From the NCBI RefSeq assembly GCF_022899355.1, contig NZ_JALJCK010000002.1, positions 496,001-560,000 on the forward strand: DNA of 64,000 nucleotides, given 5' to 3'. Below are positions 26,122-34,005 of this stretch, piece by piece. Numbering within the stretch: the stretch's first letter is position 1; each line of letters opens with the position of its first letter. The notes under the pieces were generated by a model, which made no database searches, had not been told where the DNA came from, and saw only the letters and a program-made list of their open reading frames with translations. Source of the DNA: Shinella yambaruensis (lineage in GTDB: Bacteria; Pseudomonadota; Alphaproteobacteria; Rhizobiales; Rhizobiaceae). Made by a program: the position numbers and the translations under genes.

Positions 26122-26790
26122 TTACTTGAAGAAGGTCAGGACCTCGTCGAGCTGGACGACGTGGCAATAGATCATGTTGATGATCTCCAGCTCCCGCCGG
26201 TGCAGCTCGTCCGTCGCCGCCGCGCCGCAATCGTCGACGACGACCACGCCGAAGCTCTCATCCGCGAGGCTGCGCACGGTGGAGGAGACGCACTGGTCGG
26301 TGAAGATGCCGCAGCAGATGACGTCCTTGATGCCCATATTGTGCAGGATCAGGCGGAGGTTCGTGCCGGTCAGCGCGCTGTCGGTCGTCTTGGTGATGAC
26401 GATCTCGTCGGGACGCGGTTCGAGCTCCGGCACGACCTGGCCTTCGGGCAGGTCCTTCGGCAGAAGCAGGTAGTTGAAGCCGGGTTTCTTCTGGCTGAGC
26501 GAGCGGTCGCGGCCGTCCGGTTTCAGGCAGGCGATGCGGGCGAAGATGACCTCCACCTTGCGCTTGCGGCACTCTTCGATGAGGCGTGCGGTGTTCGGGA
26601 TCACCGTTTTGCGCATACGATCGTAGAAGGGCTGCCAGCGGGCGGTCTCTTCCGGCGTGTCCTTCGGGTCGAGATAGGTGTTCTGGATGTCGATGACGAG
26701 CAGCGCGGTCGTCTGCGGATCGAGCATGATGTCGTCCGGCGCCTCGGCATTGGCGTAGTAGAAGGAACGGTAGGCGGTCTTCCAGCTCAT
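26122..26790 (-). CDS. Isochorismatase-fold cysteine amidase, copy 1
   Basis: The 222-residue protein carries the amidase triad: Asp in LLVIDIQN, Lys in VITKTTDSAL and nucleophile Cys167 in GIFTDQCVSSTVR. Relatives include ureidoacrylate amidohydrolase (RutB), N-carbamoylsarcosine amidase and nicotinamidase. Its start overlaps the permease stop (ATGA). A second member of the fold is encoded upstream in the same operon (31505-32155). Probably it hydrolyses an amide or ureide derived from the importer's cargo. The substrate is unknown. Confidence 0.88.
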   Translation of the reverse strand: MSWKTAYRSFYYANAEAPDDIMLDPQTTALLVIDIQNTYLDPKDTPEETARWQPFYDRMRKTVIPNTARLIEECRKRKVEVIFARIACLKPDGRDRSLSQKKPGFNYLLLPKDLPEGQVVPELEPRPDEIVITKTTDSALTGTNLRLILHNMGIKDVICCGIFTDQCVSSTVRSLADESFGVVVVDDCGAAATDELHRRELEIINMIYCHVVQLDEVLTFFK

Positions 26791-27815
26791 GCAACTGTCT
26801 CCTTCTTGCGGCGGGCGCGGGTGAGGATGTGGCCGATCTCGCGGTTCGGGAAGAGGCCGCCGGGCTTGACGATCATCACGGCGATCATGGCGAGCGCCAG
26901 CACGATCTCGGTGAGGCCGACGACCTGGCCCGCGCCGATGGCGGTGGCGTTCAGCGCGCCCTCGGTGCCGCGCAGGCCCTCATAGGCAAACGTGATGAGG
27001 ATGGTGCCGGCGACGGCACCGGTCACCGTGTTCGCCCCGCCGATCACCAGCATGGTGATGATGAGGAAGGTCTCCTTCAGGTAGAAGGCCTTCGGCGCGA
27101 ACGACGTGATGAAGTGGCCCCAGAGCGCGCCGCCGATGCCGGCGATGAAGGCGGCGAGGATGAAGGCCCGCCAGCGCAGGTGCGGGATATTCGCGCCGAG
27201 CGCGGCGGCGGCGACCTCGTCCTCTCGGGAGGCGCGGAGCAGCTTGCCGGTGCGCGATTCCTTGAAGAGCAGCGCGACGACCACCACGACGGCCGCGACG
27301 ATGGCGGCGATCGGCAGGTCCGTCGTCTTCGGCAGGCCGAAGAGCGTGCGCGGGCCGTTGGTGAAGGCGCTCCAGTTGTTCATGACGGTGTAGAGCACCA
27401 CGAGCAGCGCGAAGGAGGTGATGACGGAGGCCGCATCCGAAAGCCGCATCAGCGGATAGGCGACGACGGCCGCCACGACCGCGGCGAGCACGCCCGCAGC
27501 CAGCATGGCCAGCAGCGGCGAGATCTCCACCACCTTCATGAAGTCGTAGAGGTCCGGCAGCGCCATGCCCTTCATCTGGGCAGGTATGGTCAGAACGGCG
27601 GAGGTGTAGGCGCCGAGGCCCATGAAGCCGATATGGGCGAAGGAGAGCAGGCCCGAATTGCCCATGAAGGTCTGCAGGCCGACGACGAGGACCAGCGAGA
27701 TCAGGAGGTTGGTGGCGATCCGGTCGTAGAGGCGGATGCCGATGAGCTGGCTGCCGATGGCGATGGCGGCGATGACGGCGATGAGGACGAGGGCGGTGAG
27801 ATAGGAATGTTTCAT
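26787..27815 (-). CDS. Branched-chain amino-acid-type ABC permease (LivM-like)
   Basis: The 342-residue membrane protein shows LivM features: GNSGLLSFAHIGFMGLGAYTSA, a RASREDEVAAAALGAN coupling segment and FYLKETFLIITMLVIGGANTVTGAVAGTILI. About ten hydrophobic segments are visible. It pairs with the LivH-like subunit encoded just upstream. Liv-type systems import hydrophobic amino acids but also urea, amides and aromatic compounds; the gene neighbours favour an amide or ureide. Confidence 0.92.
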   Translation of the reverse strand: MKHSYLTALVLIAVIAAIAIGSQLIGIRLYDRIATNLLISLVLVVGLQTFMGNSGLLSFAHIGFMGLGAYTSAVLTIPAQMKGMALPDLYDFMKVVEISPLLAMLAAGVLAAVVAAVVAYPLMRLSDAASVITSFALLVVLYTVMNNWSAFTNGPRTLFGLPKTTDLPIAAIVAAVVVVVALLFKESRTGKLLRASREDEVAAAALGANIPHLRWRAFILAAFIAGIGGALWGHFITSFAPKAFYLKETFLIITMLVIGGANTVTGAVAGTILITFAYEGLRGTEGALNATAIGAGQVVGLTEIVLALAMIAVMIVKPGGLFPNREIGHILTRARRKKETVA

Positions 27816-27827
27816 GGTCTCCGCTCC

Positions 27828-28718
27828 TCAGGTTCGCTGTCCGCTCGCCGGGCCCTTGATGAGGCCCTGCGGGCGCCAGAGCAGGATCAGGATGACGAGG
27901 CTGAAGGTGAAGGCGTCGCGGAACTTCAGGAGATCCTGCGACAGGGTGTAGTTGAGCGTCGTATCGATCAGCGCCAGGAGGAAGCCGCCGACGACGGCGC
28001 CCGGAAGGCTGCGCATGCCGCCGATCACGGTGGCGATGAAGGCGACGAGCAGCGGTTCGAGGCCGACGCCCGGCACGACCGTGCCGATGCGTCCGATCCA
28101 CAGGATGCCGACGACGCCGGCAAGGAAGCCGGAGAGGGCGAAGGCCGAGGAAATGATGAGGTTCGCCGGTACGCCGAGCATGCGGGCCATGGTGAAGTTG
28201 GTGGCGGCCGCGCGCATGGCGATGCCGAGCGTCGTCCTGCGCATCAGGAAGGCGACGGCGGCGAGCAGCACGATGGAGGCGGCGATGGTGATGAGGTTGC
28301 GCACCGGCGTGATCGCGCCGCCGATCGAGACGGTCTGGGAGAAGATGTCCGGCAGGGGCACGTTGCGCGGGCGCGGCGAGATGAAGAGGAGGGCGGCGTT
28401 CTGCAATAGGTTGGAGAAGGCGAAGGAGGTGATCAGCACCGCCGTCACCGATTTGGCGCGCACCGGGCGGAAGGCGGCATAGTCGGTGAGGATGCCGAAG
28501 AGCACCGCCATGGCGACGGCGAGCGCCGCCATGACGAGCCAGGGCAGGCCCGAGCCGCTGGAAAGATACATGGTGTAGCCGGCGACCATGATGAGTTCGC
28601 CATAGGCGAAGTTCACCAGCCGCAGGATGCCGTAGATGATGACGAGGCCGAGCGCCATGAGGGCATAGGCCCCGCCGAGGCTGAGGACGTCGATGACGAA
28701 CTGGATCGTGAAAGCCAT
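27828..28718 (-). CDS. Branched-chain amino-acid-type ABC permease (LivH-like)
   Basis: The 296-residue membrane protein begins MAFTIQFVIDVLSLGGAYALMALGL. It holds the LivH-type pattern GILRLVNFAYGELIMVAGY, RAAATNFTMARMLGVPAN and IGGMRSLPGAVVGGFLLAL. The ATG at 28718 follows the LivF-like stop by five bases. A longer frame extending to 29297 is the shadow of the ATPase gene and was rejected. Confidence 0.92.
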   Translation of the reverse strand: MAFTIQFVIDVLSLGGAYALMALGLVIIYGILRLVNFAYGELIMVAGYTMYLSSGSGLPWLVMAALAVAMAVLFGILTDYAAFRPVRAKSVTAVLITSFAFSNLLQNAALLFISPRPRNVPLPDIFSQTVSIGGAITPVRNLITIAASIVLLAAVAFLMRRTTLGIAMRAAATNFTMARMLGVPANLIISSAFALSGFLAGVVGILWIGRIGTVVPGVGLEPLLVAFIATVIGGMRSLPGAVVGGFLLALIDTTLNYTLSQDLLKFRDAFTFSLVILILLWRPQGLIKGPASGQRT

Positions 28719-28723
28719 CGCAA

Positions 28724-29431
28724 TCAGCCTCCCAGATAATGTGCGCTGAGATCGCTGCCCGAGCGGATCTCCTCGGCAGTGCCGGAGGCGACGATGGCGC
28801 CGAGCCGCATGACATAGGCGCGGTCGGCGATGGAGAGCGCCTGGTTCACGTTCTGCTCCACGAGAAGGATGGTGAGGCCGGATTTCTTCAGCGTCTCGAT
28901 CATCTCGAAGATGCGCTCGACGATGGCGGGCGCAAGACCCAGCGAGGGCTCGTCGAGGAGGAGGACGCGCGGCCGGGCCATCAGCGCGCGGGCGATGACG
29001 AGCATCTGCTGCTCGCCGCCCGAAAGCGTCCCGGCCGGCTGGTTCGACCGCTCCGCGAGGCGCGGGAAGAGCGTGTGCAGCCTTTCGAGGTTCTGCCGGT
29101 TGCCGGCCTGGTCGCGGCGGTGGATATAGGCGCCGAGCATGAGGTTTTCGGCGACCGTCAGGTCCGGGAAGACGTCGCGGGTTTCCGGCACGGTGGCAAG
29201 GCCGGCGCGGATGACCTGTTCGGGATTGGCGGCGGTGATGTCCCGGCCTTCGAGCGTGATCGTACCGCCCGCCGCCTTCAGCGCACCGGCGATGCATTTG
29301 ATGGTCGAGGATTTGCCCGCGCCGTTCGCGCCGAGCAGGCTGACCAGCTCGCCCCTGGCGACGGTGAGGCTGATGCCGCGCACCGCGCGGATCGTGCCGT
29401 AATTGACGGAGAGGCCGGTGATCTCAAGCAT
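28724..29431 (-). CDS. Branched-chain amino-acid-type ABC ATPase (LivF-like)
   Basis: The protein has 235 residues. Walker A is GANGAGKSS, the signature is LSGGEQQMLVIARAL and Walker B is VLLLDEPSLGLAP. It begins MLEITGLSVNYGTIRAVRG, as LivF proteins do. The ATG at 29431 overlaps the end of the LivG-like gene by eight bases. The two ATPases form the heterodimer that drives the Liv-type importer. Confidence 0.93.
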   Translation of the reverse strand: MLEITGLSVNYGTIRAVRGISLTVARGELVSLLGANGAGKSSTIKCIAGALKAAGGTITLEGRDITAANPEQVIRAGLATVPETRDVFPDLTVAENLMLGAYIHRRDQAGNRQNLERLHTLFPRLAERSNQPAGTLSGGEQQMLVIARALMARPRVLLLDEPSLGLAPAIVERIFEMIETLKKSGLTILLVEQNVNQALSIADRAYVMRLGAIVASGTAEEIRSGSDLSAHYLGG

Positions 29432-30158
29432 GGGCCGCCCCCTTGCCGAGATAGGCCTCGATGACGGCCGGATGGCTGCGGACATGGGCGGCGTCCCCTT
29501 CCGCGATGGTGCGGCCGGAGGCGAGCACGTGCAGCCGGTGGCAGAGGCGCATGATCAGGCCCATGTCGTGATCGATGATGAGAAGGCCGAGGCCGCGTTT
29601 CTTCGGCAGTTCGGAGAGGGTATGCAGCAGGGTTTCCGTCTCCGCGTCGTTCATGCCGGCGGCGGGCTCGTCGAGCAGCAGGAAGCGCGGCTCGGCGGCG
29701 AGCGCCCGTGCGATCTCGACGCGGCGCTTGTCGCCGTAGCTGAGGCTTTCGCCCAGCTCGTCCGCCTTCGCCGATAGGCCGAGTTCGTCGAGAAGGTTTT
29801 TCGCGCGCTCGGTGGCGACGGCGCGGGAGGCGCCCTTCGCCAGTGCTGCGGCCTCGACATTCTCCAGCACCGTCATCGTGTTGAAAAGGCGCACGATCTG
29901 GAAGGAGCGGCTGACGCCGGCAAGGGCGATCTGGCGCGGCGAGAGGCCGGAAAGGGTCGTGTCGCCGGCGGTGATCGTGCCGCCCGCCAGCTTCACCTGG
30001 CCGGTGATGGCATTGATGAGCGTCGTCTTGCCCGAGCCGTTCGGACCGATCAGGCCGACGACCTCGCCGGTGAGGACGGAGAGCGACACATGGTCGAGGG
30101 CGCGGAGGCCGGTGAATTCCACCGACACGTCGTTTACCGCGAGGCGCGTTTCAGACAT
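29424..30158 (-). CDS. Branched-chain amino-acid-type ABC ATPase (LivG-like)
   Basis: The protein has 244 residues. Walker A is GPNGSGKTT, the signature is LSYGDKRRVEIARAL (the LivG variant) and Walker B is FLLLDEPAAGMN. The ATG at 30158 (MSETRLAVNDVSVEFTG) starts the ABC fold directly. A strong stem-loop (30177-30199) separates it from the binding-protein gene. Confidence 0.93.
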   Translation of the reverse strand: MSETRLAVNDVSVEFTGLRALDHVSLSVLTGEVVGLIGPNGSGKTTLINAITGQVKLAGGTITAGDTTLSGLSPRQIALAGVSRSFQIVRLFNTMTVLENVEAAALAKGASRAVATERAKNLLDELGLSAKADELGESLSYGDKRRVEIARALAAEPRFLLLDEPAAGMNDAETETLLHTLSELPKKRGLGLLIIDHDMGLIMRLCHRLHVLASGRTIAEGDAAHVRSHPAVIEAYLGKGAAHA

Positions 30159-30176
30159 GGCTTTTCCGAAGGTGAT

Positions 30177-30199
30177 GGGCCGGCTTTGGCAGCCGGCCC
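30177..30199 (-). other. Intra-operon stem-loop after the Liv binding-protein gene
   Basis: GGGCCGGCT and AGCCGGCCC form a perfect 9-bp stem with a 5-base loop, in the 52-bp gap between the binding-protein stop (30211) and the LivG-like start (30158). No U-run follows on the minus strand. Confidence 0.65.
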
Positions 30200-30210
30200 G
30201 TAAAGTACGA

Positions 30211-31383
30211 TCAGGGCTTCGGCAGGGATTCCGGCTTGCGCCAGCCCACAAAGGTCGGCTTGCCGCCCTTCAGCTCGATGAGCGCCGCCGCCTTGTTCGG
30301 AACGTGGCCCTCTTCGGCCGTGCCGTAGTCGAGGTCGCCGGTCAGGAGCTTGAACTGGCCGTCCTCCAGCGCCTTGGCGAGCGCGGCGCCTTCCGTCGTG
30401 CCGGCGGCCTTGATCGCCTCGGCGATCATCATGATCGTGTCCCAGCCCGTCGAGACGAAGGACGTGTCCGGGTCCTTGCCGAACATCTCCTTGTAGAGCC
30501 CGATGAACTTCTCCATTTCCGGATCGGCTCCCGTTCCCATCCAGGTATGGGTGACGAAGTAGACGTCGTTGCCGAACTTTTCGCCGAGCGCCTCGTGCAT
30601 GGCCGGGTCGTCATAGGCGTCGCCGCCGAGGATCGGCGCGTCATAGCCGACTTCGCGCAGCGCGCGGATGATCACGCCGATATCCGTGCCGTAGGACGAG
30701 ACGAAGATCACGTCCGGCTTCTTGCCGAGCGCCTGGAGACGCGCGAGCTGGGCGGAAAAGTTGTTGTCGCCGTTCGTGTAGGTGTCTTCGAGGATGATCT
30801 CGCCGCCATCGGCCTTGAACTGCTCGACGAAATACTTCGACAGCGACTTGGTGTAGGCGATGAACTGGTCGGTGACGACATAGGCCGTCTTCCAGCCCTT
30901 CTCCTTGAAGGCGAAATCGGCTGCCGTCGCGCCCATCGTGGTGTTCCACATGGAGAGCGTGAACTGCTTGTCGCCGAGCGACCAGGAAGAGTAGAGCGGA
31001 TCGGAGGCGCAGGTCGAGATGCCGACGAGGCCGGCCGACTGCGCCTCGCGGCTCGCCGGCGAACCGAAGTCGAAATCGCAGGGCGCGACGATGACCTGGG
31101 CGCCCTTGTCGATCAGCTCGACGGCGACGTTGCCGACTGTCACCGGATCGGATTTGCCGTCGATGTTGATGAACTCGACCTGCTTGCCGAGCACGCCGCC
31201 ATTGTCGTTGAGATATTTCACCGCGACCTGCGCGCCGTTGTAGCCGGGCGTGTCGAGCGGCGCCTGGATGCCCGTCATCGAGAGCGCGCCGCCGATGACG
31301 ATCTTGTCGTCCTCGGCAAAGGCCGCGGAGGCGGCGAGCGCAAGGCTTGCGGCCGCCAGAAGCAGTTTGGAAGTCTTCATCAT
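30211..31383 (-). CDS. Branched-chain amino-acid-type ABC solute-binding protein (LivJ-like)
   Basis: The protein has 390 residues. A Sec signal (MMKTSKLLLAAASLALAASAAFA) is followed by the type I fold: IVIGGALSMTGIQAPLDTPGYNGAQVAVKYLNDNGGVLG, GKSDPVTVGNVAVELIDKGAQVIVAPCD and later FVSTGWDTIMMIAEAIKAAG. AAAGGGGAACGACC precedes the ATG pair at 31383/31380. It delivers the cargo to the Liv-type permeases. The ligand is unknown. It is followed by a stem-loop, like the other binding-protein genes of the window. Confidence 0.92.
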   Translation of the reverse strand: MMKTSKLLLAAASLALAASAAFAEDDKIVIGGALSMTGIQAPLDTPGYNGAQVAVKYLNDNGGVLGKQVEFINIDGKSDPVTVGNVAVELIDKGAQVIVAPCDFDFGSPASREAQSAGLVGISTCASDPLYSSWSLGDKQFTLSMWNTTMGATAADFAFKEKGWKTAYVVTDQFIAYTKSLSKYFVEQFKADGGEIILEDTYTNGDNNFSAQLARLQALGKKPDVIFVSSYGTDIGVIIRALREVGYDAPILGGDAYDDPAMHEALGEKFGNDVYFVTHTWMGTGADPEMEKFIGLYKEMFGKDPDTSFVSTGWDTIMMIAEAIKAAGTTEGAALAKALEDGQFKLLTGDLDYGTAEEGHVPNKAAALIELKGGKPTFVGWRKPESLPKP

Positions 31384-31504
31384 GGTCGTTCCCCTTTTTG
31401 ATGCCTTTCGGCAGTGAAGTGTCGCGCGGCCCGGTCTTTTGTTGTGTTCTGCGGCCCGCTTTCGGATGCTCCTCGTTTCCGTCCCGTCGGTTCGTCTGTG
31501 GGCC

Positions 31505-32155
31505 CTACTGCCCGATCTCCTTCAGCAACGCATCGGTAGAGACCTGCCGGCAATAGCCCTTGATGGCGCTCAGCGAGGTGTCGTGGCGCTCCTGCGAATA
31601 GGTGCCGCAGGCATCGGGCACCAGCGTCACGAGATAGTTGAGGTCGCAGGCATCGCGCACGGCCGATTCCACGCACTGGTCGGTCAGAAGTCCACACAGC
31701 ACGAGTTGTTTTACGCCGAGGTTGCGCAGTATGTAGTCGATATGGGTGGAGACGAAGACGCTGGACGAGCTCTTCGGGAAGACGATCTCGTCCTCCAGCG
31801 GCTCCAGCTCGTCGATGACCTTGCCGTCCCACGAGCCCTTCGGCACGTTGAAGCCGGTGATCTTGTAGTCGAGGCTGCGGTCGCGGCCATCCCTGGTGAG
31901 GCTTTCGATCGTGGTGTGCAGCACCTCGATGCCGGCCTTGCGGAAGCCTCCCAGCAGGCGCTGCATGTTCGGGATCGCGACCTCGTGGATGCGCTTGAAA
32001 TAATAGCCGTATTTTCCCGCGATATCGGCCTCGGACACGTCCTTGAACTCGCCGCCCTCGCGGCGCACGGAAAAGTTCTGCACGTCGATGAAGAGGATGG
32101 CGGAGGCGGCCGGATCGAGCGGCACGTCGCGGGTGGTCAGATGGTCAGCGGCCAT
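31505..32155 (-). CDS. Isochorismatase-fold cysteine amidase, copy 2
   Basis: The protein has 216 residues. The triad is Asp in AILFIDVQN, Lys in IVFPKSSSSVF and nucleophile Cys161 in GLLTDQCVESAVRDA. It is related to copy 1 at 26122, including the shared DGRDRSL segment and the ELEP-DEIV motif, so the two probably arose by duplication and act on related amides. The start at 32155 shares one base with the preceding stop. A 121-bp gap to the binding-protein gene holds no clear promoter. Confidence 0.88.
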   Translation of the reverse strand: MAADHLTTRDVPLDPAASAILFIDVQNFSVRREGGEFKDVSEADIAGKYGYYFKRIHEVAIPNMQRLLGGFRKAGIEVLHTTIESLTRDGRDRSLDYKITGFNVPKGSWDGKVIDELEPLEDEIVFPKSSSSVFVSTHIDYILRNLGVKQLVLCGLLTDQCVESAVRDACDLNYLVTLVPDACGTYSQERHDTSLSAIKGYCRQVSTDALLKEIGQ

Positions 32156-32961
32156 CAGGCGTTTCCTTCGAGGCTGTCTGCCGCAAGGCGGAGGGGGCCG
32201 GCGAGGCGGCCTGCCCATTCCTCCTGCCCGCGGGCATCGTTGATGAGGTCGTTGCGCACTTCCAGAAGCACATGCGCTATGCCGCGCCGCTCGCCGTGCA
32301 CCGGGATCGTGTAGTCGGAGATGTCGTCGACGTGATAAGGTGCGTTGAGCTTGACGGTGACGTCCGGATTGGCGGCGCGGAACGTCTGCGCAAGCCGCTC
32401 GGCAAGGCGGGCATCGCGGTTGTAGAGCAGGCCGAGTTCGAAGTCCCGCGTCGCGCCCGTCGCGCGCATGATCGGCGTGAAACTGTGCACCGAGACGAGG
32501 ACGAGCGGCTTTCCCGTCGCCTGCCGCTGGTCGAGCGCCACGGCGATCGCCTCGTGCAGCGGCTGGTGGATTTCCACATAGCGGCGGCGGCGGTCGAGAT
32601 CCGTGACATCGGCGTTCGCCGGCACCGGTGTGCCGTCGCTCTCCCCGACGACGCAATCCTTCGCCTCGAAGGGACGGTTGCAGTCGATGACGAGACGGCT
32701 GTAGCGCTGCAGGATGAGCGCGGCGTCGAGGCGATCGACAAGGCCGCGGGCGACGCCCTCCGCGCCGACGTCATAGGCGATGTGGCGGTCCATCTCCGCG
32801 GGAGGAATGCCAAGGTCGCCGAGGGTAGCCGGAATGACGCGGCCGGCATGTTCGCAGGTCAGGAAGATCGACGAGGCGCCGGCGGAATTGATCCACTCCA
32901 CGGGTTCCGGGTCGCCCGCCTGCAGCAATCTGGTCGTATCGCGGTCTGCGAACCTGAGCAT
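32155..32961 (-). CDS. N-formylglutamate amidohydrolase-like protein (HutG2 family)
   Basis: The protein has 268 residues. Family markers: ASSIFLTCEHAGRVIPATLG, HIAYDVGAEGVARGL, RYSRLVIDCNRP, LVSVHSFTPIM and VLLEVRNDLI. Members are zinc enzymes that release formate from N-formyl amino acids, or act on similar N-acyl compounds. The ATG at 32961 is used. An in-frame ATG at 33015 would add 18 residues and lacks a ribosome-binding site. It is the first gene of the minus-strand operon, divergent from the RpiR regulator. Confidence 0.87.
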   Translation of the reverse strand: MLRFADRDTTRLLQAGDPEPVEWINSAGASSIFLTCEHAGRVIPATLGDLGIPPAEMDRHIAYDVGAEGVARGLVDRLDAALILQRYSRLVIDCNRPFEAKDCVVGESDGTPVPANADVTDLDRRRRYVEIHQPLHEAIAVALDQRQATGKPLVLVSVHSFTPIMRATGATRDFELGLLYNRDARLAERLAQTFRAANPDVTVKLNAPYHVDDISDYTIPVHGERRGIAHVLLEVRNDLINDARGQEEWAGRLAGPLRLAADSLEGNA

Positions 32962-33031
32962 GAGATGGGATCCGCCATGCGCCCGCCGATGCGGGCTTCC
33001 ATGTTGGGCAGTCAAGGAAATTTTTAGATCA

Positions 33032-33059
33032 TAGTCAATCTAGTTTTTCCATTTGACTA
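33032..33059. promoter_or_regulatory. Inverted repeat in the RpiR / amidohydrolase divergent promoter region
   Basis: TAGTCAA (33032-33038) and TTGACTA (33053-33059) form perfect 7-bp arms around 14 bases in an AT-rich island. Each arm also supplies a TTGACT that could be the -35 box of one of the two divergent genes, so it may be an operator, a pair of -35 boxes, or both. The plus-strand arm is followed by AATATT at 33077-33082 (18-base spacer). Confidence 0.45.
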
Positions 33060-33108
33060 ATTTTTTTCATGGCGCGAATATTCGGGCCAACCAGGGGAAC
33101 GAACGCCA

Positions 33109-34005
33109 ATGAGCGATGGGAAGTCGTCGACGACGATCCGCACGAGGATCCGCGATGCGGCAGCGCAGCTGACCGCCAGCGAGCGCAAGATCGCCAATGC
33201 CATTCTTGCCGATTATCCCTTCACGGGCCTCGAAAGCATCCAGGAGCTGGCGGCCAAGACCGGTGTCAGCGCGCCCTCGATCACCCGCTTCGTCAGCAAG
33301 ATCGGCTGCGGCGGCTTCCAGGACCTGCAGCGCCAGCTGATCACCGAGCTGAAGGAAGGGCAGCGCTCGCCGCTCGACCTGAAATCGAGCCAGAAGCCGG
33401 TCGGCCATTCGGAATTCCTGTCGGAATATGTGGCGCGCGTCTCGGCGGTCATGCAGGAGATGACGGCGACGGTGTCGCAGGCGCAGTTCGACATTCTCGC
33501 CGACCTGCTCGCCGATCCGGCGCGCAACATCTTCCTGCTCGGCGGGCGCGTCAGCGACAATGTCGCGGCGTTCCTGTCGATCCACCTGCGCCAGATCCGC
33601 AGCGGCATCTATCACATGTCCGACAATCCGGAAATGTGGCCGGAGCACGTCTTGCGCATGCGCCGGAAGGACGTCGTGCTGCTGTTCGATTTCCGGCGCT
33701 ACCAGCTCAGCCTCGCGCGCCTTGCCGAGACGATCGCCAAGAAGCGTGGCGCGACCATCGTCGTCGTCACCGACAAGTGGATGTCGCCGGCCGCGCGCAG
33801 CGCCGACCATATCGTCGCGCTGCCGATCGATGCCGGCACGGCCTGGGATACGGTGGCCGCCGCCATGGCGCTCGTCGAGGCGCTGATCGTGCGCGTCTCG
33901 GAGGCCGACTGGGAGGCGACGCAAAAACGCATCAAGGATTGGGACGGCATCCGCTTTTCGATGCCGGGTTATGACCAGATCAACGGGGACGCCGATGAAA
34001 CGTGA
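33109..34005 (+). CDS. RpiR/MurR-family transcriptional regulator
   Basis: The protein has 298 residues. An N-terminal RpiR helix-turn-helix (about 15-90; IQELAAKTGVSAPSITRFVSKIGCGGFQDLQ) is followed by a SIS domain (about 125-265; NIFLLGGRVSDNVAAFLSIHLRQI). SIS domains usually bind phosphosugars, but many rhizobial members control amino-acid catabolic genes. It overlaps the glutamine-synthetase-like gene by 11 bases, so the two are co-transcribed, and it is divergent from the Liv/isochorismatase operon, its probable target. Confidence 0.9.
   Translation: MSDGKSSTTIRTRIRDAAAQLTASERKIANAILADYPFTGLESIQELAAKTGVSAPSITRFVSKIGCGGFQDLQRQLITELKEGQRSPLDLKSSQKPVGHSEFLSEYVARVSAVMQEMTATVSQAQFDILADLLADPARNIFLLGGRVSDNVAAFLSIHLRQIRSGIYHMSDNPEMWPEHVLRMRRKDVVLLFDFRRYQLSLARLAETIAKKRGATIVVVTDKWMSPAARSADHIVALPIDAGTAWDTVAAAMALVEALIVRVSEADWEATQKRIKDWDGIRFSMPGYDQINGDADET

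Noticed and set aside
26122-32155. Biuret hydrolase or RutB assignment for the isochorismatase-fold proteins
   Set aside because: Only the general triad can be seen. The surrounding rut or cyanuric-acid genes are absent, so a specific name would be a guess.
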